From: Smallanthus sonchifolius
Lineage: Eukaryota; Streptophyta; Magnoliopsida; Asterales; Asteraceae
Assembly: GCA_023525975.1 (NCBI GenBank)
Contig: CM042023.1
Coordinates: 15,053,501-15,117,500, forward strand
Direction: 5' to 3'
Length of the DNA stretch: 64,000 nucleotides
Under the pieces are notes generated by a model, which was not told the origin of the DNA, did no database searches, and worked only from the letters and a program-made list of their open reading frames with translations. The stretch's first letter is position 1; each line of letters begins with the position of its first letter. Below are positions 11,007 through 22,400 of the stretch, in pieces. Position numbers and translations under genes: made by a program.

Positions 11007-11509
11007 AGGGCACTTGGAGTGGTTTGTGTTTTTCCCATTTCCCCGCATGCCACATCAGAAATCCTCCCCGACTTCCCATTTTCCCAAAAATGGCGGAAAT
11101 GGTCTTTCCATTTTCCCCAAACTCCCCATTGCCAAGTGTTAAAATTTCATTGGTTTAAAAACTAAAAAATAAAAAAACAAAAATAAAATCAATCGGTGAA
11201 GACATCAGGGATTGAGCACCAAATCAGTGGATTTTTGCTCGCCCCAACACACCCGGAATGGTGTTCCTGATTTCACCATTCAACCCCAAAGGTTTCCCTT
11301 AGGGGTTGTTTGGCAAAATCTGAACCATTAAGAGGTCTGAATGGTTCAACATGGTTCCAAAGCTGAACCATTAATAGGTAAAATGGATCATTAAGAGGTG
11401 TGCTTTTAGCGAAATAAACAACCTTACCTCTGACCGATTCAGAGGTAAGTCTTTTAATAGAATAATTAAGAGTCTAACAAACAGCCCCTTAGACCACTCC
11501 GTGTGACCT
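11007..11509. mobile_element. MITE with GGGCACTTGGAGTGG-type ends
   Basis: The left end GGGCACTTGGAGTGGTTTGTG pairs with the right end (reverse-complemented GGTCACACGGAGTGGTCTAAG). The interior is non-coding and is interrupted by a second MITE at 11302-11488. Superfamily unknown; a clean target-site duplication could not be fixed. Confidence 0.65.
11302..11488. mobile_element. Tourist-like (PIF/Harbinger) MITE nested in another MITE
   Basis: The 187-bp insert starts GGGGTTGTTTGGCAAAATCT and ends with the inverted match (reverse-complemented GGGGCTGTTTGTTAGACTCT). TTA flanks it on both sides (11299-11301 and 11489-11491), the 3-bp duplication typical of PIF/Harbinger. The inner arms also fold (CTGAACCATTAAGAG ... 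CTCTGAC). It is non-coding. Confidence 0.8.
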
Positions 11510-12340
11510 ATACATAGAGAGTTGTTTAATATAAAATTAGTTTTAAATAGAGCACTGGAAGAACCATATATAATATAAACACTTGTAGTCTTTGCTTTAA
11601 CGGTAAGATGGTTCGTTTATATATCATGTTTTTCCTCATTCATGTGAATACCAGCCCTAAAGTTTGATTAAAAATGACCAATAATCGGGCAAAAAATAAG
11701 TTTTTTATTGGATTTTAGTAAACACCAAAATTCGGCCATTTTATCACAAAATTTGAACAATTAAACAAAGGATGGTTCGGCCGTCGGCCGATCAATAGGT
11801 TTAGTTGGCCCATGTCTGATTTGTAACGGGTTGCTCCTTGGGCCATTCAGGATTAAATTAAGCCCAAATGTTTATTATATTAGAGTTAAATTGATTTATT
11901 AAATTATTGAAATGTAATAATATTCGTGTAGATTTATTTTACATAAATGGTATTTTTTTGTATATTTTTAGTTTATTGGAAATAAGTTTTAACTAAGTGG
12001 TGGTGACCACGTGTTGTGGCGGTGACGTTGACGTGGTTAAATACGTAGAGAGAAGCGTACGAAGTTATCGCGGCTCGATTTTGAATATCGAAACGTAAAT
12101 AGAAAAAAATACGTTGCAATGGAATATTCAAAAATCACGAAAAAGTTACGTCATTATAAAAGTGAGCGTTAAGAAACACAAAACCGGATTTAAAAATATC
12201 GTATATCCAAAATATAAAGCATTATCGGAACCGGTACCGGTAAATGTTAATAACAAAATTATAAAATTTATTGGAAATAAATAAGAAATATTCCCCTTCT
12301 TATTGAAAAATCTTATGAATTGAACAGTAACACACGGCCA
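11510..12340. other. Gene-less AT-rich stretch
   Basis: No gene. It includes a copy of a dispersed motif (GAAACGTAAATAGAAAA...TACGTTGCAATGG near 12,087-12,122) shared with the 7.3 and 27-28 kb regions, and the words 'ggcggtgacgttgacgtggttaaatacgta', similar to 26.93 kb. It is probably old transposon sequence. Confidence 0.45.
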
Positions 12341-12585
12341 GACACAGCCGTGCCTAGGCATGAGGCGCAACCGCGCTAGACCATGAGACACGATCGTGCC
12401 TAGACATGAGGCACAATCGTGCCTTGACATGAGGCACAGCCGTGCCAATACATGAGGCACAGCCGTGCCAAGGATTGACACGATCGTGTCTTATTCTAGC
12501 CTTGAGGCACAACCGTGCCAAAGCATGAGGCACAACCGTGCCTAGACACGAGGCACAACCGTGCCAAGGATTGGCACAGCCGTTC
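12341..12585. repeat. Palindromic minisatellite, about 11 units
   Basis: About eleven units of roughly 20-27 bp follow the consensus CATGAGGCACAACCGTGCCA. Each unit contains the inverted repeat GGCAC-N4-GTGCC (variants GACACGATCGTGTC and GGCGCAACCGCGC). Several substitutions preserve pairing, for example G-to-A matched by C-to-T in GACAC/GTGTC. The open frames through it (Cys/His/Ala/Arg-rich) reflect the repeat and are not called as genes. Confidence 0.85.
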
Positions 12586-13374
12586 AATTACCTAGTTGTT
12601 TTTTATTAACAAACTGAAAGATTTGAATTATTAGATAAAATAGGGGTGACTTCTAGCATGTTAAGAACGAACGAACCATATCGCGGTTTTAAGAGTCAAT
12701 ATAAAATCAAAATAAAGGACTTTTCATAAAAAAAACATATAACTAACAACCGTTTTCGTTTATCCATAATTAAGAACGACAACGATATAAGGTAAAAAGT
12801 TTATAATATACGGAGTTAAAATATACATATATTAGTTTTTATATGTGTACACATTATGTAAATGATTAAAAAATGTATATATAATTAATAAATAATATAA
12901 AGAGTTAATTAATTCTAAGAAAAATTATTTTTTACCCTCTAAGCGTGGTGGTGTGGTCTCGGCAATGGGGGAAGAGAGTGAAGATGTGGTAGTGAGAGAG
13001 AGTAAGTTATAGAGAGAGATGATGGAGTCGGGATGGAAGGCGGCATCACCATGCTCAAGTGGGGAAGAAACAAAGAAGGGAAATGGAGGAGCGGAAAGAG
13101 AAGCAGGATGGAAGGCGATGTGGCGTGACGGTAAAAGCGGCAACACCACCCCTCCATCGGCAAGGAGAAGCGGTATGCAACGGCAAGTGGGAGGAGCAGT
13201 ATGACACCCTCCACCCTAAAAGTGAAGCCGAAAGCAATTGCCTCAAAAGTCTGTACAAGGTCTTTAGGGTTATGTTTAAGAAATCTAATTTTATTTTTTT
13301 AATTTAAACATGTCTTAACCTGCTTAACCTAATTATACCTATTTATATTTTTTATTTTTTTTTAAATATAAACA
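12586..13374. other. Gene-less, with a GA-rich segment
   Basis: A purine-rich block (about 12,960-13,200) contains several overlapping open frames on both strands. None has a motif, and their composition is simply GA/CT bias. No gene is called. The flanks are AT-rich. Confidence 0.5.
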
Positions 13375-14275
13375 AAAAAATATATCCAATAAAATCTCAC
13401 ACTAAAGTGGGGTCTAGGGATGCTGGGATAAGTACAAACCTTACCCATATCCTAAAGGATAGAGAGACTACTCTCAAGAGAGACCCTTGGCTTAAGAAAA
13501 ACACCCTCAAATCTTAAGAAAAGTAGGCAACAAGGAAGGAAGAAACAAGTAAAACAAACAAAAATTTATAAATAACACAAGATAGAAGAGCATGAGGTCA
13601 TATTAGTAATAAAAAGTGATGAGACGGCTAGCATTAGAGGCATACTTGAACTAAAAAACACATATAAGACTAAAGGCAACATAGGGATAATCATCTAACG
13701 CCAACCCTTACGACTAAAGACGACCTAAGTGAGATACAAGGTAAGAAAAGCAACCCTAGCAAAGACCAAATCTTTATGCATCCCTAAAAATCCTTAACCT
13801 CTATCCGTCGTCTCCAAGAATTCCTATTACTGATCATATCCTCGGAGAGGTGCAAGTCTAACAGGTCTTGCCTAATCTTCTCATCCCAAGTTAGTTTCGG
13901 TCTGCCTCTGTTTCTGTTCCCCTCTAAGGTCAGGGTTTTTATGCTCCTCACGGGTGCCGTCATCTGTCTCCTCCGAACGTGCACGAACAATCTCAATCTC
14001 CCCTCCCTAATTTTATCTGAGATGCTTGATACCCCTAATTTATCCCTGAAAACTACATTGCATATCCTGTCTAACCTTGTGTGTCCACCCATCCACCTCA
14101 GCATCGTCATTTCTGCTACTTCCATTTTCGCGCTTGCGTCTTCTTGATTGGCCAGCAATCAGATCTGTGTAACATAGCTGGTCGAACAACAACCCTATAG
14201 AATTTCCTTTTTAATTTCTCTGTGAACCTCCTATCACACAAGATGCATGTGGCTACATATTTATATTACTAAAAC
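13375..14275 (-). mobile_element. RTE-type LINE, 3' part only
   Basis: The minus-strand translation from about 14,250 shows CDRRFTEKLKRKFYRVVVRP, then AEMTMLRWMGGHTRLDRICN, DKIREGRLRLFVHVRRRQM and GRPKLTWDEKIRQDLLDL. These are the C-terminal blocks that follow the reverse transcriptase in plant RTE LINEs. Residues usually seen as a WFGHV block read LFVHV here. The 3' UTR (13,780 down to 13,375) holds the family's 'cccagcatccctagaccccac' sequence and ends in a T-rich plus-strand boundary. Reverse transcriptase catalytic motifs and endonuclease are absent and there are frame changes, so this is a dead 5'-truncated copy. Confidence 0.85.
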
Positions 14276-15049
14276 CCTAGCCGCTTCCTTAAGGATTGTT
14301 CTTGAAGGATATTATTGTTATGTATTTTAATTTTTGGTGATATTTATTTAATCGTCTTATTTGTTAACCGTATTTGTTAAACTACTCATGTTACAATTCA
14401 ATAGCAACATATAAAGTTCATGTTTTGTGACTTAATTTGTTTTGTGCAGGCTTAGTTTAGTTATATGCTAGTAGATGAAGTTGAGGGGCTAATCTGCTAA
14501 AATCTAAAGTTGTGGGGCTAAAGTTGTTCAAGCAATGAAGCTAGGACTATATATACTTGAAGATGCTGCTGGAAACCCTATCTATCTCATTCACACGCAT
14601 TTTCGTCTTATCGTTCTACACAGAGTCATCTTGTTTAGTGTTAGAGCTAGGGCTTCATTTCTTTAATCGATTGAAGTTCTATTTCCATTATGTATTGAGT
14701 GATTGTTCATAAGGATCATCATCCTCGTGAATCTAAGTGTGTAGTTCTTTGTTTTTTCAATATTTTCTAGATTTAACAAGATTTGAGTATTTGAAGATTT
14801 AACCCATGGTTTTTGACAGTATTAAATGTTCTGGGTCGTGTCATGTCGGGCATGGTTGTGTCGTGTCACTAAATAGGTGATATTAATCGTGTTAAATAGG
14901 TCGTGTCGTGTAACACGTTTATAATCAGGCTCGTGTTCATGTTTGAAGAAAATGTCACAATTAGTTAATAGTGTCATGTTCATGTTTAGCACCCGTCTTA
15001 ATCGTATCGTGCCGTGTGTGACATATTTAACACGTTTAGATCTGTTTTC
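14276..15049. other. Gene-less stretch with GTGTCGTGT-rich segment
   Basis: 14,460-14,800 has LTR- or promoter-like features (TATATATA near 14,550, then pyrimidine-rich sequence) but no matching second copy. 14,830-15,035 is a degenerate repeat of TCGTGTCGTGT/AACACG words, which is common in plant genomes as an element with inverted arms. No gene. Confidence 0.4.
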
Positions 15050-15464
15050 CCAGCCCTACCTTTCTGTCTGCTTGTTATGGGCCCCATAACTCCACTCCTA
15101 ACCCAAGTTATACTCGTTTCAAGTATTGGTCAAAATTATCCAGGATTCTTATTCCTTGTCATTGGTATTGTAGACGATTGGCATTCGAACAAGCTTGCCT
15201 TTACCGTCGTTAATGGAGATCATATCACAATTGATTGTCTACTTTGTTATTGAGGACTATACTAATTACCGGATCCATAGACTTTTTCATTCCAAGTGGG
15301 GATATGAGAAAATTCATAAGGTTCATCATGAATACGCAGCACCTATAGGATTTGCAGCCCCGTATGAGCACTTATCTGTGTCCCGCAATCGTTCCAGGCC
15401 ACATGATTACATTCTGGCTGTGGATTGCCTTGAGGCAGATTGAGGCCATTGAGACTCACAGTGG
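15050..15464 (+). pseudogene. Sterol 4-alpha-methyl oxidase (SMO) gene relic
   Basis: SMOs remove C-4 methyl groups from sterol precursors in the ER, using a di-iron centre held by His boxes. The main relic exon is 15,174-15,464, between an acceptor (GTATTGTAG) and a donor (AGTGG/GTAAGT). It reads GIRTSLPLPSLMEIISQLIV, FVIEDYTNYRIHRLFH (HX3H box), WGYEKIHKVHHEY (HX2HH box) and APIGFAAPYEH. About 14 codons are then missing with a frame change, and GHMITFWLWIALRQIEAIET resumes. Weak upstream coding (LPFCLLVMGPIT, from about 15,050) may be the preceding exon. The N-terminal exons and the third His box are not found. It is pseudogenised, probably the remnant of a once complete local gene because splice sites persist. 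Confidence 0.8.
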
Positions 15465-16013
15465 GTAAGTTAAGTATGCTTTGGCTTATTTGACCAAATG
15501 ATGCTTAATAGTGTATTGAACATAGGCCTAATTGGTAATAGTATGTTTACTGATATTAAATTAACTTTTGGTCATAATGAAAACGATCACAATACTTTTT
15601 TTTCCTTTTTCTCCGCACTCCTTGCCTTTGTGTTAATTGCACACTACTTTTTTAAAATCGGTGGAACCCAAACCGAACCGGTCAAAACCCCCTCAAGATC
15701 TGGTTTCAACTCGGTTTTAAATCGGTTAAACCCACCCAAAGAACCAATTTTAACCTGAACCAGTTTGACCAAAAATCGGTTTTAACTTTTGTTGATCAAA
15801 CCCAAACCGGTTTAGGGTTAAACCGATTTGTATATCTCTAGCCTCTAGGATCGACATTCGATAGTTGATTGATTGTGATTTTATAATAGGCCACGGTTTT
15901 TGGTCCAATTGATTGTTTCCTGTTTTGGGCTTTTCTTTGATACTTAAATGAACAGTATTTATTCAAGCCCAAATGCTACTTTTTTTTTTCCTAGAACGTC
16001 TAATTAATAAGAA
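15465..16013. other. Flank with AACCGGTTT-rich repeat (15,655-15,845)
   Basis: Degenerate words of the kind AACCGGTTTNAAACCGGTT make up 15,655-15,845, the same repeat style as 41,855-42,205. The rest is AT-rich and without a gene. Further SMO exons were looked for here and not seen. Confidence 0.5.
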
Positions 16014-16045
16014 CTAGTGATTGATTTTCGCGCTTCGCGGCGGGG
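16014..16045 (-). other. Helitron 3' terminus (hairpin + CTAG)
   Basis: Minus strand: CCGCGAAGCGCG hairpin, 11-nt spacer, CTAG, then a T of the target. This is the replication-terminator-like end used by rolling-circle transposition. The 16-nt hairpin is identical to that of the array at 43.9-53.3 kb. Confidence 0.85.
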
Positions 16046-16427
16046 TCGTAATTTATATTGAAGGAAACATATCATAGGTAGCGATATTATTATTTACATA
16101 AACCAAAAGAGACTGAAGTTTCATTGTTATAATGTACATACGGTTGGTATATGCACTGGTTAAGATTATATGCATAGTACCTATCATTCCAAAAGAGATT
16201 TATGTCTGCATTTAGATTAACTACTGACGTCAAAAAGCGGGTGCATGTCAAAAGAGAGTGACTGTTTCTTTTGCTTTAAGCTGGTGGATAGACCTTTTTG
16301 GTGGAGGAGTTACCTGCAGTAGTTTCAATTATTATTAGTGTCTGCATGTATGAGATTTGCATAAGTGAGGTGAGTGCATACCATTGCTAATAGGAAGCTT
16401 TCTTTTTGCTGGTGGAGGGTTGATCAG

Positions 16428-16941
16428 TAGGGGTGTAAACGAGCCGAGCCGAGCCCGAGCTCGACTAGGCTCGAGCTCGGCTCGTTTGACTTTCCGTGAG
16501 CTGGAGCTCAAGTTCGGCTCGATTCGAGCTTTATTTCTAAAGCTCGGGCTCGGCTCGTGGGTAGTTTTTCAAGCTCGAGCTCGGGTCGGGCTCAGCTCGT
16601 TTATTATTTATTTATTAATTTATATATAATTATTTTGTATAAATTTTATTATAAAATTTGATATAACATAATATATATTATTTAGTTATTTTTATCATAA
16701 TTTTATATATACTAATATTATTTTATAAATGTATATTTAATATATTATTTAAAAAAATATATAAATAATAGGCTCGTTTAGGCTCGCGAGTCGGCTCTAG
16801 CTCGATAAGTGAAAGCTCGGGCTCGAGCTCGTTTACTAAACAAGCTTTTAGGCTCGGGCTCGTTTAAGCTCGGCTCGTTTCGAGTTTTTAACAAGCCGAT
16901 CTCGAGTAGTTCACGAGCGCCTTGGCTCGTTTACACTCCTA
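16428..16941. mobile_element. hAT-type MITE (GAGCCGAGC-rich) with 8-bp duplication
   Basis: The terminal inverted repeats are TAGGGGTGTAAACGAGCC (left) and TAGGAGTGTAAACGAGCC (right, reversed). The flanking 8-mers TTGATCAG (16,420-16,427) and TTGATCGG (16,942-16,949) differ by one base and fit a hAT 8-bp target-site duplication. The interior is CTCGAGCTCGG-rich arms around an AT-rich centre. A related, rearranged copy is in a KEULE intron (57.65-58.73 kb). Confidence 0.8.
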
Positions 16942-17091
16942 TTGATCGGCGGTTGCTGTATTGTTGATTTAAAAGTTAATACTGCTGGTGTCTGTGGCTG
17001 TATTCATGTTGTAGTATAGTATAGAAGTGTGTTATACTAAATATTTTATGTAATTAATCGTTTTAAAGAAAGAATTTGTTCAAACTTTTTT

Positions 17092-19444
17092 TTAAGTCTT
17101 TCCATTTTTGTTTCTTTTATTTAGTGGTTTTAGTATTGACGTACCTGTTGGTTCTTCTACCTGCTTTGCTTCGGTTGGGTTCATGATCTTTACGATTTGC
17201 TCTTCTGTTTCTGTAAGGGGTATAAGAAATATCAAAAGTGTTGGAGTATGAGGTTGTATACTTTTATTTAAAGAAATAGTAAAAGGAATAATAATTTTAC
17301 ATTTATTACGTGTTGTTGTCTCTGGTTGTTTATCAGTTATGCTCGTAACAGGTAGCATTTGTTTAGGTGGTGGTTGGATTTCTGATGTGGTTGTCATGGC
17401 TACATGTACTAAGGAAAGGTTAATTTCCAGATAATAAGTAAAAAAAACTTGTAATTACGACCTATACTAACTTTCTGTGATGGTTAGCGGTGGAGCGGGA
17501 GGGTGTGGAATATTTGGTAGAATTTCCTCTGTAATGGTCGGTGGTTCAAGAACTTTGGTAATTATGAACGTGTTGATCTCGGTTGTGTTCGGTTATTCAT
17601 GTACAGTTCGAATAACTTGATTATGCCTCTTGTTTCTTGTAGTGGGGCAAGGACTATTTCTAGGTCATCGTATTGGTTTTGAACAACCAATGTAAAGCAG
17701 TCACTTTTTAGAAGTGAGTTGACAGCCGGATCAAAGAGGATGACTGTTGTTGTTCCTGTTTCGTCCGCTATGATTGCGTTCACGCAGTACCTGTTAGAAG
17801 TAACTAATTTTACTGTCAATAGATCTTTTCATTATATAAATATGTCTGTAGAGTGGTTGTTGTAGTGGTCTTACATGTACTTTGGCTGTTGTTCGTCTGG
17901 GTGATCGCCACATATCCAATCGGTATCTCTTTTCGATAGTTTCCTATTACAGCAGACGCAGCCTTTGTAAAACCAGTCTCTCCCTTCAACGAAATCAACG
18001 ATTGATGCTACACATGTGAATCTTCTTTCCTGCCACTATTAGTTGTATTGTTTTTTTAGTTTTTTTGGTTTAAAAAGAAATATGTAATAGATGTTGGTTA
18101 TTAACCTAGAAGAAATAAGAACAGACGTACAACAGTTAAACTTCTGTACATAAATGCAAAAGTAAAAAAAATGAACATAGATCTTAAAGAGATTATTTTT
18201 TTTTTAAATTAAACAACAATCAAGAATGACATTTTTGTTGTGTTGTTTCCTTAAATCGAAGATAATTACGTAAAAGGAATATAATAAGCCGTAAAAACGT
18301 ACGGAATTTTAGTCTGGATTTTCTTGTAGTAACTATGCAACAGTGAGTTTGTTCCTTTCATTGCGAGGGACGTTTCCGTATTTTTCCATAAACCTGCAAA
18401 ATAGGAAAAATTTAATAATATTTACGTGTAGTTTTAGTATGGTTGAGTAATAAAAGTGAAGAGTAGTATTTTACTTTTCTCTCAATTCATGTGTGGCTTC
18501 AATATCCGGATTGATGTACAGGTGGATTGGTGAACTTGATTCAAGTTGGATGTATTTAAATTTTGTAACCCTCATTGAGGTAACAACAATTATACACGGG
18601 GAAGGTTCTTGAGTGACATTTTCTGTGTCTAGCATTGCAGTTGCCTCGCCCCATAATGCCACTTCTATACAATTTTGACTGAAACGCAGAGTACATATTT
18701 AATGGGAAGTGTCTTTAAAAAAATGTGGTGGTACAAGATCATATATTAATAATGTATAATAGTACAGTAATTTACTTTGCATTATCCAATGTAAACTTCA
18801 CAAGACGTTTTCCTGATTGTGTTCTAGTATTTGTAGTGACATCATCAAATATTCCAATATAATCTGCAATGTATTATGAAATCAGAGGTTGGACATAAGG
18901 TAGGTAACTTTAACAGTAAATGGAAATTATGTGAAAGATGTTATAGTTTGTTTTAGTGTTTAAACATGTGAGAAAGAAGTTTAGGTTTAGTCGATTTCGT
19001 AGATTTTCAAATGGTAGGAAATTGAAGTAATGCATAGGAAACCACAAGCATCTATGGGAAGGAAAGACGTGGCCCTTTTAAGTCTAACAGTGGCCTGGGC
19101 AAGAACAACATTGTGACTATTTTGTGGGCCCTCAGAGAGATAGCCAGATATTCTGTAGCAGGACTGTAAGGTGATTTTGGAGGCAATATATGATCTGTCC
19201 CTGTCATTGCTAGTTGCCTCAATAGGATATCCCTGTTAAATTTCATTTAAGTGTATAATTGTATATATAGATAGAAATAATAAAGAATGGTTTATACAGA
19301 TATGTAATGGTTTACCTTCTTGTCAACAAACAGGTAACAATGTTCGTCTTTAATTACAAACGACTGCCATTCTCGTATAATCTTGACCTTTATGGGTGCT
19401 GCTCCGTCTTCTTTTCTAATCAATGAAACACTTCTACATGCCAT
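17092..19444 (-). pseudogene. RPA1-like OB-fold protein of the Helitron
   Basis: Plant Helitrons carry a replication protein A large-subunit homologue thought to bind single-stranded DNA during rolling-circle transposition. From 19,444 downward the minus strand reads MACRSVSLIRKEDGAAPIKV, IIREWQSF and CYLFVDKK (first OB-fold). Around 18,660-18,471 come VALWGEATAM-type sequence and SPIHLYINPDIEATHELR (second OB-fold end). Around 17,998-17,562 come CVNAIIADETGTTTVILFDP and LVVQNQYDDLEIVLAP (C-terminal domain), then a Lys/Thr/Pro-rich tail ending at 17,092. The blocks are separated by introns or decayed stretches; exact exon joins could not be fixed and the zinc-ribbon cysteines are not evident. 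It lies directly downstream of the helicase. Confidence 0.7.
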
Positions 19445-19457
19445 GTGTGTTTTCCTA

Positions 19458-22400
19458 TTATATGACATAATATATAATAAATTTTATGTATGTAAGGACA
19501 TGAGAAAAGGTTTTATCATGTAATGTTAAATATATAAAAAACTTATAGATAGGGGATAAACATTTAGAAGCAATATAAAACTTTTTAGGTATAATGTATA
19601 CTGATTTTGGAGTGGATATAAGTATATATTTATGTACATATTTTGGACATACATCAGTAGAATGAATATTTACAAGAAATTTTGAGTAAACAATGTTTCT
19701 GGTTTGTGTATCAGTGTCTTCTTCATGCGAAAGGATGAGAACTTTAAGCGCGTTAACGGAGGTAGCTCTTGAGAATGCTACATATAATTGGCCATGACTA
19801 AAAACCGGTTCAGGCAAATAGACTCCTATTCTACCTAAATATTGACCTTGGCTTTTGTTGATAGTCATAGCGTAACAAAGTTTGACTGGAAATTGTTTTC
19901 TTTTAAAGAAAAAAGGTAAGTTTGTATCGTTTTGTATAAAGGTAATACGTGGTATGTACACACGATGACCAATGGCTATTCCAGTTATGACCAATGCTTC
20001 AATTACTTTCGGTAATAACCGTGTAACCAACAATCTTGTACCGTTACATAGACCACAAGGCTGATTTATATTTCTTAGCAAGATAATTGGTGCACTGATC
20101 TTTAAGTCTAAATGATATGGAGGAAGGCCGTTGAAAGATAAACTATTTAAGTACTCTACCGGATAAAGTGCCTCTCTGTCAAGGTGACTGTTTGCGTGTG
20201 TGAGGATGGAGTCAGAACTTAAGTAAGTATGTGTTGGCCTTTGAGACATAGCAAGAACTATGTTATTGATGTAATCTGTTGTCTTGTTTTTTGGACATAT
20301 AATGGCCTTGTCTGAAAATCTTGTAATTGTTGGATTTGCAAGAGTTTCTTCATCATAAATAAACTGAATAAGGGTTTGTAATGACTCCTGGACAGATGGT
20401 AATAGAAAGCATTGAGGAATTTCAATTTTCTTGGTGTCAGGTTCATCTTTAGTAACAGGGACACCAGATTTACCATCACCAATATCAAGCAACCATTAAG
20501 AAAACCATGCAATATCTGCCTTTTCGGACTCATTGAGATTTGGTTTATATAGTCTCATGTTTTCAGTCAAGGTACGTAGAGTAAAATTCTTCCATAAATG
20601 TGATCTAGGCAGAGATAAGGCTATGACTTCTGATTTGGAAGCTTTGGGCTTGACAGGTAGGGTCTGTCTGAAATCACTGCCTAACAAAACAGATTTTCCT
20701 GCAAAAGGTTTGGAAGGATCATCTAGTATATCCCTAAGTGTTTTATCTAATGATTCAAAACACCGTCTATCACTCATAGGGGCCTCGTTCCAAATAATAA
20801 TGCAGGTTTCAGCAAGAAGCCTAGCAAGTTGAGTGTTTTTTTAATATGACAAACGGAAACATCCGTTAAATTCAGCGGTATTTTAAATCTAGAATGGGCT
20901 GTTCTACCAGAGGGGAGTAGTAAAGATACTATTCCAGATGCAGCCACAGGTAAAAAAACCTTGCCTGTAGAGCACAACACACATATAATTGTTGTCCATT
21001 AGTATGTCTTCCCATTACCGCCATGACCGTAAACGAAAAGTAAAATCTGTTTATTTTGAGCCACAGCTTGAATGACGGACTCATAGATAGCTAATTGTTC
21101 TATGTGGAGTGCATTTTTTAGAAGCTCATGCTCATCAGCAAGTCTTTCTGTGTCATAATTTTTTTCTTCCATCAAAAGTCCGTTGTTTAAAACAGATGTG
21201 AATTCAGACCGAGGCATTGGTAGGCCGAAATTACATAAAGAAGAGGAGCTTGTGCTTGAATTAAGGACTTTAATTTCAAACAACACATGTTGTTGAAGGT
21301 CATTATCATTCAGATAAAAATGACGAAAACCAGTTGTCTTTTCAATGTTTATTGAGATATCATCGCTCATTAAACGCCAATTCTTCTGCCATAGGTTTAA
21401 TGGATCAGATACTTCACAAAACTACAACATATGTGCGAATAAGGAGCGCAATTCTTTTGAGGTTGCCCATGTTGATCCCTCAACCAATGCATACGACCAC
21501 TCATCGTCGTTACTTAAAAGACCAAATTTTTCGCATGCAGAATGATATGTGGGACATACTTCTCCTCTAATAATACGTATATCAATGAAACTTTGGCAGC
21601 CGGTTTGATAGCTAAGCAACATACGTAGAAAGAACGTTTCACCGCATGACGGTTGAACATAAATCAGCCTACCAATTGCAGGAGTTCTATTTAGAGTCCT
21701 TGGAATCCAACACTTTCCTGAAGCATCCCATCTATACTTTGAAACATAATCAACAAAACGAAGATGCCTGCTTCTTTGACCGTCATGAGTTTGGTTGGAA
21801 CGTAACCATTCTGTCAAGGTTGTTCGTTTCACGGCAGGGTTGTTAGCAATATCTTCTAAGCGCCCAGAATCTTTAAAGATCATATTTTACATATTCTCTA
21901 GATGTACAGCTAGAACCTGAACTGAAGGATTCCTGCTATGAATAGGAAAGTCAAAAATCCTCCATGCTGCTTCATGAGGACAAATGTATCGTCCATCAAC
22001 AAAATCTTAATCTCATCAAAGGAAACGTCATTTGTTTTATTTGTCTTAGCAAGTGTTTGCGATCTTGTTCCAACTGTAAAACGTATACGATCTGCACCTT
22101 TTGATATATACTTAAACAGATACTTAATAACCATGTTCCATCCACAACACTCAACATTAATGTGCGCACAAAACCGAAGTAAGAGTTTCTTGTTGTAAAG
22201 AACAACCATGGAATCATCCATTGTCGTAGACTTTTTTACTGCAGAAAATCCATTACATGTTCTCTTATAATGAACATACCCATTCTTATCAAATCTTGTT
22301 ACATGCTCATAAGATTTTGGAAAACCCTTTGCGCAAATGTTGTTAACAATGCAAGGTGCATTGGGATTTACAATACCACAAGGGCCATGTAACATGAAGT

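Noticed and set aside
12146..12587. Cys/His-rich minus-strand proteins at 12.1-12.6 kb
   Set aside because: The composition comes from the GGCACAACCGTGCC minisatellite; no conserved domain is seen.
12925..13307. Several overlapping open frames in the GA-rich block
   Set aside because: Low-complexity purine bias gives open frames on both strands; no motif, splice pattern or family match.
16438..16620. Arg/Leu-rich protein through the GAGCCGAGC segment
   Set aside because: The segment is the arm of a MITE with defined inverted ends and an 8-bp duplication.
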